Positions 23,695-36,194 of a DNA stretch of 64,000 nt are shown here, piece by piece. The notes below the pieces were generated by a model. The model did not search any database and had not been told where the DNA came from. It saw only the letters and a list, made by a program, of their open reading frames with translations. The DNA lies in the NCBI GenBank assembly GCA_009731375.1, contig BJOX01000277.1:229643-293642 (forward strand). Direction: 5' to 3'. A program made the translations under genes and the position numbers. The number at the start of each line of letters is the position of its first letter. The first letter of the stretch is position 1. The stretch is from Paulinella micropora (lineage: Eukaryota; Cercozoa; Imbricatea; Euglyphida).

Positions 23695-26600
23695 TTACTG
23701 CCTTCGTCGCCTTGCGCGAACCCCTTTGCCAGGTGGCGGGCCGCCAACAAAAGTCAAGTCAAACCTTGACTCCTCAAGAATGTCCCATATTTTGTTAGGG
23801 ATGGCGCCCAATGATAAGTCAAAAGGAATGTCAAGCACTCCCCTAGGCAGTGACTGAATAGTCCACGCAGTGTGGTCTTTGTCTCGAGGGATAATAGAAT
23901 CATCCCAAGTCTCGAGATTTTCGCGTCTTTGTATACCGGTAATATTGTCTAGCTTTTGGATCCTCAACAGGGTCCATGCTTCTCCAGAAATGTAGTACCG
24001 GTTGTATCGTTTTTGCTGCTGAGGATCTCTTCGATGTCCGCGCTGCCCGTGTAATCTGCGGGACCGCCACAGCTCGCATGAGATAAAGATCTGAGAGAGT
24101 GTCATCGGCAACATGAGATTCTGCCGGTCTCAACAAATAAAAAGCGTCTCGGACCCACTTGATGGTCGCAATCGCCTCGCCTTCCTTCCATCGCGCATGT
24201 CGAATGTCCACATTACCCGCGTTTGGGTTAGTGTCCTTCTCTGCTCCTCCTCTATGGACATCCGTCGCTCGCGTCGATCTCGCCACCTTCCTCGGTTGGT
24301 CGAAGATAAGGTCATTTTGCGCTCTCCTCCTCTGCGCCTCCTTGAATTTCTCCTTTGTACCGCCGCGGACTATGGGGGCCTTGGACTGAGTCCCCGCCGC
24401 GCTTTTGCGGTTTGAGTCTTCCTTGCTCTCCTTCTCGGTCTCCTCCTTCTCCGAGACAGGTGCCCGATAGGCATTCTCCTCCTCTAAGGTATCCTCCTTA
24501 CTGATAGGCGGTACCTCTTTGAAATCCTCCTTCATCAGTTTCAACGCCTCCTCAACGGATTCATCCTCGAGTAAGAAGGGGTCATATTTGATCAGCCTTC
24601 GAACATTCACAATTTGCACCTTCCCTCTACCCCTGATCTTATAGTTCAGAGGTCCCATCTGCTCCATAATCTGGTATGGTCCTTTCCAGTGGGTAAACAG
24701 CTTAGAGCTAACCCCCTTGGGTACTTGAAGATGGTACAGGAGTACAATATCCCCAACCTGGAAACGGACTTGATCTAAGTGCGCTTGTCGCACTCCTTGT
24801 GCGTCAGTCTTTCTGCGCTCCGCCTCCCTATGCGCCGCAACTATTTGCTCCGCCTCCATCTTCGCTCTTAGCCTCATCCCGAACAACTCATCCTCATCTG
24901 CCCAAGTGTCTTTTGGATGCAGAAGTGAGGTTGGGATATTAGGCTCTCGGCCGTAAACCAATTGATATGGCGAGACTGAGCTCCTGGCTCCTCCTAATGC
25001 CGATGAGGGTAGACAGTTCATTGCAAAGGCAAATGAAGGTGCTGCCTCCACCCAGGCTCTCTGATTCTCCTTCTTCATACAGTACATCTTAAGCGAGGCT
25101 TTGAGAGGTCTATGTACCCGCTCGATCTTGCCATTCGCTCTCGGGTTATAGGCAGTAACATATTGCCATTTCATCCCGTAGTACTTAGATAGTCTGTCGA
25201 TGACTTCATTATTAAAGTCAGAACCTCGATCAGAACATATCTTTCTAGGCACTCCGATCTGCGAGACGATCCTATCGATCAGAGCCTCCGCAGTTGTCTT
25301 GCCTGTAACGTCCTTAACAGGAACAACCCAGACATAATTGGTGGCTCGATCTATTGCGGTAANNNNNNNNNNNNNNNNNNNNNNNNNNNNNNNNAAAGGT
25401 CCCACATGATCGATGTGTAAGAATTCAAACATCCTGGCGTGTAACGGGAATGTACCGATCAGGCCGAAATTCGCCTTCAACGGTGTCTTTGTGGTTTTGC
25501 ATGGGATNNNNNNNNNNNNNNNNNNNNNNNNNNNNNNNNNNNNNNNNNNNNNNNNNNNNNNNNNNNNNNNNNNNNNNNNNNNNNNNNNNNNNNNNNNNNN
25601 NNNNNNNNNNNNNNNNNNNNNNNNNNNNNNNNNNNNNNNNNNNNNNNNNNNNNNNNNNNNNNNNNNNNNNNNNNNACATATATGAAGCGCCTTAACTTCT
25701 CCGGTGCCCAGAGAGTCCATTTGTCAGGCTGTGATGCAAATTTGCCATGCTGGCCCTTGTACCACAATAGCCCATCTCTCCAGGCCATCTCCTTCATTTG
25801 ATCTTTGATCTGTGGAGTCTTTTTAAGCTCATTAGGGTTCTTGTATAACGTTATGAGCTCCTTGAACTCCGGATCCGTCGCCTGTTGCTGCCTCCACGCG
25901 GTAGGCGAGGCGATATGAATAGTACCGTCCTCCAACCTTACTCCTACCCTTTCCGGGTCTTCATCAAGCTCGCTTCGATTTTCCTGTGGAGGTTCAGTAC
26001 AGACCTCAGTCGTCTCCTCCTCTTCTTTTATATTCGCCTTCGCGTTCTCGTATGCCTCATAAGACCACTCAGCGTCTTCGAGAACATGCGCCTCACAGCA
26101 TATGCCATGCTCCGGGCCTTGAGGACTATATCGTAGACCCGTGCGGTCATAACGAACGCCTCTTGCCATCTGCATCGCCTCTATGTGGCTCACCTCGTAT
26201 ACCTTGTCCGTGGACAGGTCCATCATCTCCACTGATGATACGAGAGCCGACACCTCCGACTGAAACTCTAGCCTGGAAAGGCTATCAGCGACTACGTTTC
26301 GCTTTCCCGGTAAGTAGACCATCGTGAAATTGAAACATGACAAGAAAGCTTGCCACCGCGCCAAACGGCCGGTTTGTTCATGATTCATCAACCAAAGAAG
26401 GTTGTGATGATCGGTCCTAACCGTGAATAGAGGTCCTCCCCACAAGTATTCTCTGAGCCTCTTGAGAGCCCATACTACTGCCAACGCCTCTCTCTGTCGC
26501 ATGCAGTAATTTCGCTCCGCCGCACACAGCTTTCTACTAATAAATATGATCGGGCGCAACTTTTTCTCCTCATCTTCTTGTTGCAGCACCGCGCCAATCG

Positions 26601-28839
26601 CAAACTTAGATGCATCAGTGTCTACTACGAACGGTTTCGTAAAATCGGGCATCATAAGTACTAATCCGCCGTCCTTGGGATCTTTGTAAATGAGATCTTT
26701 GACCGTATTAAACGCCTGCAAAGCCTCCTCATCCCACTTCTCAAAGTCTCCAAAATCAATCATCTTCTCCAACTTAGCCTGAGTTGCACCCCAATCGGGT
26801 ATGAACTGGCTGTAGTACTGTGCCATCGCAAGAAAAGAGTGTAACTCCGTGCGATTCTTTGGCAACTGTCTACTCATGATCTCCTCCCTCTTTTCGCGCG
26901 ATATCGAGACCCTATTATGAGAAATCTCGTAACCCAAATACGTCACACTTGTCCTGGCAAGCTGACATTTCTTTAGGTTGCATTTCAGGCCAAAAGCTCC
27001 GATGCGCCTGAAGACATCTGACAAGTGATCGATATGCTCTTCCATTGTGTTAGAGTATACGATAATGTCATCGATGTAACAAAATGCATATTCTCCCGCC
27101 TTCTGTCCTCACCTTCTCATAAAACCATCCTCCGACCGGTCGTCATATTGACCACTCAACATCTTCTGCATCGCCTTCTGAAAGAGCCCCGGGCCTGTTT
27201 GAGTCCCATCGGAAGCACCTTCCACTGGTATATTTCCATACCAACCACGAATGCAGTCAGCCATCTGGATTTCCCGTCCAGTGGTATCTGCCAGAAGCCG
27301 TTCTTAAGGTCAATGACCGAATAGAATTTAGCGTTCCGCAGCACTCTTCTGCCCTCTTCTAAGGTCGGCAGAGGATTTCTGTCTTCCTCTAGCACCTTAT
27401 TCACACGGGCATAATTGATCGTCAAACGCCATTCTCCTCCTGGCTTGGGGACGATTTTCGGTTGAGAGACAATTGGAGATGTAGATCTCTCAATAAAGTC
27501 CTCATTGAGCAACTGTCTCACGTTCTCCTCCGCTATCTTCGCCTCATGTATGCTCAAATTTGCCCTCCGCGGTGCCGGAGATGGCTCCGCACCCGGTATC
27601 TTGTAAATGACAGCAGTGAAGTCCTCCGACTTTACACCACCTGCCCGAGGAGGGTCGAAAATTTCTCTGTACGCCTCCATCTTAGCTTTGAGAAGCTCCT
27701 TCTCTCTCTCCGTACCCACTCCTTCTTCTAAAATTTTCCGCGCCGCCGCTTGGAAATCTTCCTCCGACATCTTCTTATGTTCTTTGAGGGGCGCTAAGTC
27801 CTCCTCCAAACTCAAATCTTCCTCGGACAAATCGTCCAGTCCCGTCCGTTCATACGTGACTGTGTCCGGCTCATCATCATGACCGAGTCCGACAAGCATA
27901 TCAATAAGGTTCGCGTATTGTATCGGAGCCTTACGGGTGTAGAAACCATCAAAGCATGTGAAAGCTTGAGGTATCAATTTCAACTTGTCCTGGGCTCTGA
28001 GCTTCCGCTTGTATGCACTGCTCTGCTCCCGAGACCCGAGTCGACAAGCCACCACTAACTGTTGCTTGCGAGAGGGAACCGGTATAGGATGATCAATAAG
28101 CCGGTCCCTTATCTCCTGTGCCCATATCGCCTTCTCATTGTACGGCAGAATGACAGTATACGGCTTGTTACTCTCAAATAGAGTCCGTAGACACTTTTTC
28201 ACTTCAGTTAATGAGCGCGGCCAGGTAGGCACATCGCCCCAAAAGTTCGTGATAAAAGTTTTAATGTCATCCTCTGGAGTATCGGGGATACGCCCCTTCC
28301 TCCTTGGCACAAACGCCTCTCTCTTTTCATCTGACATCTTTGCGTGGTGACAGTAGCCATTAGTAATATGGACATCTGCCCCACCACCTTCTGCGAATCT
28401 GGCCAACGACGGGCACTGTTTCGCAACACATATTATCTCCTCATTACGCGCTACGACTAAGTCATCAATAGAATTTCTGTCCCATGCCGGAATCGTAACC
28501 GTATACGCCTGCATCTCCGTCTCCCAATTGTCAGTCCAGTCATCGGATTAATACATTCTCTCCATTCTTCACTCCATAAATCACCCGCAGTGCGGCGCAA
28601 TCGATCACTGCCACCATCGTAGCAAATTGGTCATACGACAGCAGGATTGAACCCTGGTAATCGGGGACAACATAGAGGTCCGCACGATATACTCGACCGG
28701 ATTTCAATTTGAAAATTAATGTGACGATGCCCGTAATTTCCGTACGGCTGCCTACCCCTTTTAGGGTCCCCTTTGTTTTTCTAATATTTTATAAACCCAT
28801 GTCCGGTGACTATTCAAAAACTTCTGGCCGACAATATTA
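23695..28839 (-). pseudogene. Pol polyprotein, frameshifted (copy 2)
   Basis: Collinear with the intact Pol at 48,250-54,030. A protease-side remnant lies at about 28,840-28,520, and a region of about 110 bp is missing near 28,540 compared with copy 1. RT begins near 27,650. The conserved MGLKQA motif is followed by a one-base insertion (about 27,190), and another frame change lies near 27,110. The catalytic YIDD remains readable at about 27,075. RNase H (DTDASKFAIGAVLQQ; REALAVVWALKRLREY; RTDHHNLLWL) and the integrase core (CSDRGSDFNNEV; NGKIERVHR) are preserved. A last frame change near 23,930 splits off the C-terminal tail, which still ends FVGGPPPGKGVRARRRRQ. Integrase HHCC residues fall in an assembly gap. 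Confidence 0.9.
25363..25675. other. Two assembly gaps in the integrase region of copy 2
   Basis: N runs at 25,363-25,394 (32) and 25,508-25,675 (168). They hide the HHCC finger and the first catalytic Asp region, so these cannot be judged in this copy. Confidence 1.
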
Positions 28840-30195
28840 CTATTCGCCACACAGATGCTGATACCCATGAGTTTTAAAGTATTGCAAGAGGACGGCAACT
28901 GGCACCGTGCACTGCAGGTCTGAGGCTGCTCTCCTAGCCGCCACCTCTACCGCTCGCAACGCCTTGTATTCCACAACATCAAATCCTTGTGTGAGGATTG
29001 ATGGGTCCAACAAGGTGGACAACGCCTCATACTCCTGTGTTTCGTCCGTTGGATGCTGCTTCATACAAGCATCAATTCTTCAGAGCTTGTCTCGAAGGTT
29101 CGCATCAGTGTCCTTCTGACTCACTGTCTCTGCGAACAGCGTCAGAGCAGTGGCATCGGACTTGGTATATTTTTGGAAGGCGTTAATGATAGCCTGTCTG
29201 TCCTTCTTGTCATTATTGTTGACAATGACAGTGGTAGGCGCTGAGCTAGTCGTAGGGGCAGGAGGGGCTGTATGGGCTGACGGGACGTACCCAGGGGGAG
29301 ACATAAAAGGCCCAGAGGAAGGTGCCTGTCTCGTAGCCGTCGCCTTAGCCAATGCAATCTTTGCCTCCAACTCCTTCTTTTCTTTCTCCTCTGCTCTTTC
29401 CCTGATATGCAGGTCTTGAGCATGATGAAAAAAAGACATGAGCTCGGCAGCCTTCCGAAGGAACAGAGCCTTCTCCGCCAACTCCTTCTCTCCCGCTTTA
29501 TTGGTGAGGGCGGGTGCGGCCGTTCCCTCCAAGATCGTATGATCCTTGGTGAAAGCCCACGTCTTCCATGCGTCGTCCTTCTGCAAGGCCGCATGCAACT
29601 TCTTAATCTTCGTCACCCCTCCAGCTTCGCCTTCTATTTCTTTCAGGGCCATAAATCGGGGTTTGTTGGAGTTTATTCTAGTCCACCAACTTGATCTCCA
29701 TAAGTCTCAGGGGTATATCCATGACATTAATCTGTCCTCGGACGTTCCTGGACTTAAATTCCCCTTCCACTCTTTTGATTGATTCGATATCCTGACCAGG
29801 ATCGAGCAACCTAGCCAGTGCTCTTGAATTCCATGGCAGGACAGTCTTGTTAGACTGGTATTCATAGAATATAGCACACTCGAACACTTTCCATGTGAGG
29901 TCGAGAAGCTCCAGTAAAGACATATTGTCCCCAAATGAGACATGTTGCACCTGTAACTGTGCACTGTCGTCTCTGAGGAATTTTGCAAGAGACAGGGCTT
30001 GTTTGGGAGGTGGTAACAGATATCCTCCTTTCTCAAGGGATCTCCCCATCGTATTTCTGGGGGAATGAATAGCCATTTATATGCATCATCCTTCCCTATT
30101 TTATCCTCAAACTCCTTCTCACTTAGATTGCCATATTCGGCCACAAACCTCGCTTCCTCCTCGCTCCTCTCCTTCTCGACTTCCGACTCTCCCAT
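28840..30195 (-). pseudogene. Gag, C-terminally deleted and frameshifted (copy 2)
   Basis: ATG at 30,193-30,195 opens a frame matching residues 1-60 of the intact Gag. The frame shifts near 30,040, meets a stop at 29,678, reopens (KIKKLHAALQKDDAWKTW; KKDRQAIINAFQKYTK), shifts near 29,080 and ends at 28,840. The last residues, HGYQHLCGE, correspond to the middle of intact Gag. The CCCH finger and Gly/Arg tail are absent because of the deletion into pol. It can make no functional nucleocapsid. Confidence 0.85.
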
Positions 30196-31109
30196 CCGCA
30201 CAGGAGCGAGCAGTCAGTCCTCTTGTCCTCCTGTTTCATAGGAAGGCACTGCCAGATCTCCCCCGTCCCCAAGAGTGCCAACGTTATTCTATTGTGGTTC
30301 TCTCCTGGTCTATTGGGGTTCTCTCATTCTCTCCTCCTTCTTCATTCCAATATGCTTCTTCAGATCTAGAAGATATGGACTCTGAAGGAATACAAAGGAG
30401 ATAGATCTGTTTCTACTCCGTAATTACTTTGTTCGTCTCTGAGGAACGAATAGAGAGGAAAGATGAAAAGACAGTGTAGAGAGAGAGAGTCTCATCTCTA
30501 TGTCTTATGTGTTTTTGTTTGTGAGAAAGAAGTAGTCTATACGACTTTCTCTGCAAACTTGATCTCCTTCTCCACTTCTATTTTCTTTTTCTCTTTTTGT
30601 TGTTGTATCTGTTATGAGCTACGAGGACCTACGTACAGATAATGTCAACGAGAAGCACTCCTTGAGAAGTCGACATGTCGTCTGACACTTGTTCAGACAT
30701 ATTGTCGAAAAACAGTCAGAGATTTGCAAAAATACTCTGATGTATGTGTTTTGAGATGCAACTAAGTGCACAGACTTGAAAGGAGGAGTACTACGCTCGT
30801 GTCCTTCAAGTTTGTTTGTACGTCTGTTGACTTACTCTGTCTCTGTCTCAAGAGAGAACACAAGAACAGCTATGAGCTCTGGTGTCTAGCCTCCTTATGA
30901 GGACACAGATACAGGCTGTGTAGAGGATACTGAGACATCTACTCACAAACGCCTAGACGTCTGGTTTTGCAGAAGGAGCTGTGTGGGGATGTGCTGGAGT
31001 ATTTGTTTTTTGGAACACCTACTTAGAAGAGATAGATCTGCATAATTTTTCTTTCTGCTGTTCCAAAAACAAGCCAGAAAAGAAATCAGCCTTGTGCTTG
31101 TGACTCTAA
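30196..31109 (-). other. 5' leader of copy 2
   Basis: About 900 bp between LTR and gag without a long ORF. Just inside the LTR the minus strand reads TTAGAGTCACAAGCAC, comparable with TTTGGAGTCCACATCAC in copy 1, and is a candidate primer-binding site. Confidence 0.5.
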
Positions 31110-31357
31110 TGTTACAATCACTGAAGATAGCTTGATAAAAAGTCGGTAATACAATCAGACACAAATCCCCCAAAGTAGAATGATGTCTTGTTATATTAGC
31201 TCAGTGAAGCAGAAAAGGAAAGCGGCCACAGACCACTGTTAAAATTGCATTAGGTCAAATCCTGCCAAACGATATTGAAATACTGAGAAAAAACTAGGTG
31301 CACCTGACACCTGAAAAATTGTACTTTGTACCTGCTATCCTGTGGGTGATGCCTACA
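31110..31357 (-). repeat. 5' LTR of copy 2
   Basis: Partner of the LTR at 22,641; both are 248 bp and show scattered substitutions. It is separated by only 39 bp from an inverted solo LTR. Confidence 0.92.
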
Positions 31358-31396
31358 ATTTTATATCTCACATCATCTTATCTTATCTCTGCTTAC

Positions 31397-31635
31397 TGTA
31401 GGCATCACCACCCGGATAGCAGGTAAAAATTACATTTTTCCTGGTGACAGATGCACCAGCATGTTTTTAAGTATTATTTGTTCGGATTTGACCTGATGCT
31501 ATTTTATTCCTGATTTAATGTAGTTTTCCTTTTTGGCTTCACTCAGCTAATATAACGAGACATCATTCTCATTCTTGGGGACTGTGTTTGATTGTATTAC
31601 TGACTTTTTCTTGAGCTATCATTAGTGGCATTACA
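31397..31635 (+). mobile_element. Solo LTR of the same gypsy family
   Basis: Runs from TGTAGGCATCACCACCCGG to GAGCTATCATTAGTGGCATTACA (split here: GAGCTATCATTAG, TGGCATTACA). TTAC flanks it on both sides, a clean 4-bp target-site duplication. No internal sequence remains. This is the usual product of LTR-LTR recombination. Confidence 0.9.
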
Positions 31636-31830
31636 TTACCTTATCCTATCTTATCTTATTTTAACGTATCGTATCTTATCTTATCTTTTCTTATCTTATT
31701 TCTTATCTTATCTTATCTTATGTTATCTTACCTTATCTTAACTTTATCTTGTCTTCTCTATCTCTCTCCGAGGCTCTCTCTCTCTCTCTCTTTCTTTCTC
31801 TCTCTCCCTCTCTCTTTCTCTCACTCACGC
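31636..31830. repeat. (TTATC)n and CT-rich arrays
   Basis: TTATC pentamers and CT dinucleotides. Similar pentamers flank the other end of copy 2 at about 22,580. Confidence 0.9.
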
Positions 31831-32184
31831 CGCTGGAAATGTTTCTCAACTACGCACAACCCACGAGGGTAGTAGCTTGTCCTCTGCGGCACATTCCGAG
31901 ACTTTCGTACTTCACTTACGATCACCCGATAAACTCAACACTTTAAAACTCGCGGCGCTACGTTCATGACCGACCGGAACCTCTTATGTTTCGTATATGT
32001 GTTTTGTGTTGTCCTTTGTATGTTTTTTGCCCCAGTGCCGTGATAACGATGTCAGCACGCCCCATACGCCTTCTTCCTCTCTCAAATGCCTGCAACAGGA
32101 CCGAGTTGTCCATTATGAAGGAACAGCTCCTTGCAACTTCTGACTCTCGCTCCTACTCTAGCAATCTACCTGTCGAACCGATCG

Positions 32185-32345
32185 CTATGGCCCACCTATT
32201 TCCCACCACCCACGTCTCTTTTTACGCCTGAATTGCTTTTTCACTATTGCAATTTTTCTGGTTTTTATTACCAATATTCTCTAACTAAAGTGCGAACAAC
32301 GCACATTTTCGCTATGGAAGGGAGGACGGTGGGGAGCGCGCAGCA
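32185..32345 (+). repeat. Dispersed repeat family E5, copy b
   Basis: Second copy of the unit at 21,595, with ACCCACGTCTCTTTTTACG and GAATTGCTTTTTCACTATTG. The region 31,831-32,184 shows no supported gene. Confidence 0.65.
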
Positions 32346-32595
32346 CACTGCTCAATTCAAATGGGAAAGTCGGGGCCAGCGACACCTTTGACCATACAAA
32401 CGCCAACAAAGCCTGCCACCAGGACCTCACCAATTATCGCAGGCAGAAAACCTACAGGAAAAATAGGAATTGGGGTTTGCATGTGTTTGTGATGATGCAT
32501 ATGTGTATGCATAAGATAAGGGTGTCTGTGAGATCTGCATGTTGAGACTCAGAAAGGGGTCAAGGAAGGAGGGTAAAGAGGAGGAGGAAGGGTGG

Positions 32596-32644
32596 GGGGG
32601 GGGGGGGGGGGGGGGGGGGGGAGGAGGGAGGGGGGGGGGGGGGG

Positions 32645-32703
<59 letters not shown>
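32596..32703. repeat. Poly-G tract, about 108 bp
   Basis: Nearly uninterrupted G with four single A breaks; strongly G-quadruplex-prone on the + strand. It is sequenced through here, while similar poly-C tracts elsewhere end in gaps. Confidence 0.97.
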
Positions 32704-32705
<2 letters not shown>

Positions 32706-32844
32706 GAGAAGGAGAATGGGAGGTGTGTGCATGCCCATGATATGTGTGCGATTTCTGTACACAATACCAAGCGCAAATGACCTGTCCCATGATTTTTTTA
32801 GCGTTCATAATTTGGATAACGTTAAATAATATTGAATAGTAAGG

Positions 32845-32940
32845 TAAATAATAAGGTCTATCTATCTATCTATCTATCTATCTAAATACTAAATATATGA
32901 CCTGCGCCACGTTTCTTGAGGGACTCCTTGTAGAGGTTAC

Positions 32941-32988
<48 letters not shown>

Positions 32989-32999
32989 ACCTCTCTCTA

Positions 33000-33045
<46 letters not shown>

Positions 33046-33138
33046 AAGACTAAATATATGACCTGCGCCACGTTTCTTGAGGGACTCCTTGTAGAGGTTA
33101 CCTATCTATCTATCTATCTATCTATCTATCTCTCTCTC

Positions 33139-33183
<45 letters not shown>

Positions 33184-33270
33184 ACTAAATATATGACCTG
33201 CGCCACGTTTCTTGAGGGACTCCTTGTAGAGGTTACCTATCTATCAATCTATCTATCTATCAATCAATCA

Positions 33271-33335
<65 letters not shown>

Positions 33336-33482
33336 CCTATCTATCAAACTATCTACCTATCTATCTATCTATCTATCTATCTATCTCTCTCTCCATGTAT
33401 ATATATATGTGTTATATATATATATATAAAGACTAAATATATGACCTGCGCCACGTTTTTTGAGGGACTCCTTGTAGAGGTC

Positions 33483-33531
<49 letters not shown>

Positions 33532-33532
33532 C

Positions 33533-33578
<46 letters not shown>

Positions 33579-33660
33579 CTCTCTCTATATATATATAATA
33601 TATATATATATATAAAGACTAAATATATTACCTGCGCCACGTTTCTTGAGGGACTCCTTA
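32845..33660. repeat. Compound tandem repeat: 57-bp unit plus TATC and TA arrays
   Basis: Five copies of a unit containing CTAAATATATGACCTGCGCC and TTGAGGGACTCCTTGTAGAG (starts near 32,887, 33,050, 33,186, 33,434 and 33,618). Each of the first four is followed by (CTAT)n and most by (TA)n. The fifth runs into the flank of the large gap. Confidence 0.92.
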
Positions 33661-33732
33661 TAGAGGTTAGCAAACTTGATCCGCCCGTAGCAGGCCAACA
33701 CCACGCAGCCCAGTACAGGGAAAGGAAATACC

Positions 33733-33773
<41 letters not shown>

Positions 33774-34713
33774 NNNNNNNNNNNNNNNNNNNNNNNNNNN
33801 NNNNNNNNNNNNNNNNNNNNNNNNNNNNNNNNNNNNNNNNNNNNNNNNNNNNNNNNNNNNNNNNNNNNNNNNNNNNNNNNNNNNNNNNNNNNNNNNNNNN
33901 NNNNNNNNNNNNNNNNNNNNNNNNNNNNNNNNNNNNNNNNNNNNNNNNNNNNNNNNNNNNNNNNNNNNNNNNNNNNNNNNNNNNNNNNNNNNNNNNNNNN
34001 NNNNNNNNNNNNNNNNNNNNNNNNNNNNNNNNNNNNNNNNNNNNNNNNNNNNNNNNNNNNNNNNNNNNNNNNNNNNNNNNNNNNNNNNNNNNNNNNNNNN
34101 NNNNNNNNNNNNNNNNNNNNNNNNNNNNNNNNNNNNNNNNNNNNNNNNNNNNNNNNNNNNNNNNNNNNNNNNNNNNNNNNNNNNNNNNNNNNNNNNNNNN
34201 NNNNNNNNNNNNNNNNNNNNNNNNNNNNNNNNNNNNNNNNNNNNNNNNNNNNNNNNNNNNNNNNNNNNNNNNNNNNNNNNNNNNNNNNNNNNNNNNNNNN
34301 NNNNNNNNNNNNNNNNNNNNNNNNNNNNNNNNNNNNNNNNNNNNNNNNNNNNNNNNNNNNNNNNNNNNNNNNNNNNNNNNNNNNNNNNNNNNNNNNNNNN
34401 NNNNNNNNNNNNNNNNNNNNNNNNNNNNNNNNNNNNNNNNNNNNNNNNNNNNNNNNNNNNNNNNNNNNNNNNNNNNNNNNNNNNNNNNNNNNNNNNNNNN
34501 NNNNNNNNNNNNNNNNNNNNNNNNNNNNNNNNNNNNNNNNNNNNNNNNNNNNNNNNNNNNNNNNNNNNNNNNNNNNNNNNNNNNNNNNNNNNNNNNNNNN
34601 NNNNNNNNNNNNNNNNNNNNNNNNNNNGGGAGGGGAGAGGGGGGGGGGGGGGGGGGGGGTAGCAAACTTGATAAAACCGTAGCAGGCCAACACCACGCAG
34701 CCAAGCACAGCAT

Positions 34714-34760
<47 letters not shown>
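33661..34760. repeat. Duplicated flank surrounding a large assembly gap
   Basis: GTAGCAGGCCAACACCACGC occurs at about 33,689 and 34,679, each followed by a TG/GA array. Between them lie 854 N (33,774-34,627). The sequence may be one tandem unit assembled around an unresolved GA/G-rich array. Confidence 0.85.
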
Positions 34761-34763
<3 letters not shown>

Positions 34764-34835
34764 ACAAGGAGAAGGGAACAACTGTGGTCGTATGCATGTG
34801 TGTGTTGTCTTCCTCTCTGTCTGGTATCTTTCTGT

Positions 34836-34965
34836 CACATACATACATACATACATACACACACATACACCCACACACATACACGCATACGTACATACAT
34901 ACATACATACATATATACATACACACATACATAAATACATACACACATACATACATACATGTACC
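34836..34965. repeat. (CATA)n / (CACA)n array
   Basis: Tetranucleotide array with CACACATAC variants. Confidence 0.95.
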
Positions 34966-35059
34966 GCTCCAGCCAATATCACGCCGGTCAAGAAGAATGC
35001 AATGGTTTCCTACAAGAGATAGAGAGATAGATATACTGACAAAAACGACCTCCATGTTG

Positions 35060-35285
35060 TAGGCTAAGCTAAGCTAAGCTAACCTAAGCTAACCTAAGCT
35101 AAGCTAAGCTAAGCTATAAAGCTGAAAGCTTAAAGCTGAGATGAGCTAAGTTGAGTTAAGCTAAGCTAAGCTAAGCTAGCTAAGCTGAGCTGAGCTGCGC
35201 TGAGCTAAGCTAAGCTAAGCTAAGCTATAAAGCTGAGCTGAGCTAAGTTGAGCTAAGCTAAGCTAAGCTAAGCTAAGCCAAGATA
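35060..35285. repeat. (AAGCT)n pentanucleotide array
   Basis: AAGCT units with TGAGC variants; AGCT makes the array self-complementary at each unit. Confidence 0.95.
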
Positions 35286-35394
35286 GAACAGACCTCCATA
35301 TTGTAGAGAGCCCTTTGTGCGCGATTGAAACGACCCTCTGCTCAGTCAGCACATAAATGTATAGTCAGCACGTATATGAATGCATATATGCATG

Positions 35395-35535
35395 TTTGTA
35401 GTGTAGTGTAATGTAATGTAATGTAATCTAATGTAATGTAATGTAAATGTTATGCATGTATGCAACATATTTAATGTAATGTAATGTAATGTAATGTAAT
35501 GTCATGTAATGATGTAATGTAATTTAATGTATGTG
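35395..35535. repeat. (TAATG)n pentanucleotide array
   Basis: TAATG units interrupted by one ATGCATGTATGCAAC island. Confidence 0.95.
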
Positions 35536-35540
35536 TGTAT

Positions 35541-35541
35541 G

Positions 35542-35585
<44 letters not shown>

Positions 35586-35627
35586 ACACACACACACACA
35601 GACACACACACACATACTCTCTCTCCA

Positions 35628-35710
<83 letters not shown>

Positions 35711-35818
35711 ATGTATGTATCTATATACATATATATATATATTTATTAATTTATTTATTTATGTATTTATTTACTTATTTATTTATTCATTCATTCATTC
35801 ATTCATTCATTTAATTGA
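35541..35818. repeat. CT, CA, TA, TG and ATTT arrays
   Basis: A chain of dinucleotide arrays followed by ATTT/ATTC tetranucleotides. Confidence 0.95.
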
Positions 35819-36194
35819 TTTGTATACCCGGTCCGGAGTTTGCCATGAGCACGAAGGGCATCCCACTATGCACACCGCTAGCGGCCATCACCTATGCAAA
35901 ATACATGACAATATATTATGCGGCTTTCATTGTTTTCACTATCGCGAAATTTTTGGAAAAATTAGACATTTGGACCCGGCCCGAGTAGGATGGTAACTTG
36001 ACTGTGAAGCGCTGTGGCCCATTGTGCTAGCCGTTGAATTTTTCAAGGCCATGGCTGAAACAATGCTGGCCACGTGGCCATGGACATGTGACCATCCCAA
36101 CTTTTTGTGTGGCCATGGTCACTTTTTACAGTCAAGTGACCACACTGCTCCGACCGGGACCAAAGGTCTAGTGGTTTTGATGTGGTGAAAATAA
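35819..36194. other. Unique sequence with GGCCATGG palindromes
   Basis: About 375 bp. GGCCATGG or GCCATGG recurs at about 36,047, 36,085 and 36,112, so the segment can fold, but no gene or known element is recognised. Confidence 0.4.

Larger units (their letters stand above)
22641..31357 (-). mobile_element. Ty3/gypsy-type LTR retrotransposon, copy 2 (defective)
   Basis: Two 248-bp LTRs bound a collinear gag-pol on the minus strand that aligns throughout with the intact copy at 44.5-55.1 kb. Domain order protease remnant, RT, RNase H, integrase, GPY-like module identifies the Ty3/gypsy (Metaviridae) type. The element is dead: gag is frameshifted, a deletion of about 1.6 kb fuses gag to the protease region, and pol has at least three frame breaks. 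Two assembly gaps (25,363-25,394 and 25,508-25,675) fall in integrase. The flanking tetramers are ACTT and ATTT, an imperfect target duplication. Confidence 0.92.

Noticed and set aside
23900-28514. Treating the several long minus-strand frames as separate genes
   Set aside because: They align end to end with one Pol polyprotein in copy 1 and are separated only by small frameshifts and gaps.
32845-33660. Regularly spaced repeats resembling a CRISPR array
   Set aside because: The spacers are TATC and TA microsatellites, the repeat is too long and irregular, and the DNA is eukaryotic.
33569-35062. Frames of 300-470 codons across 33.6-35.1 kb
   Set aside because: Most of each frame is the 854-base run of N, which contains no sequence.
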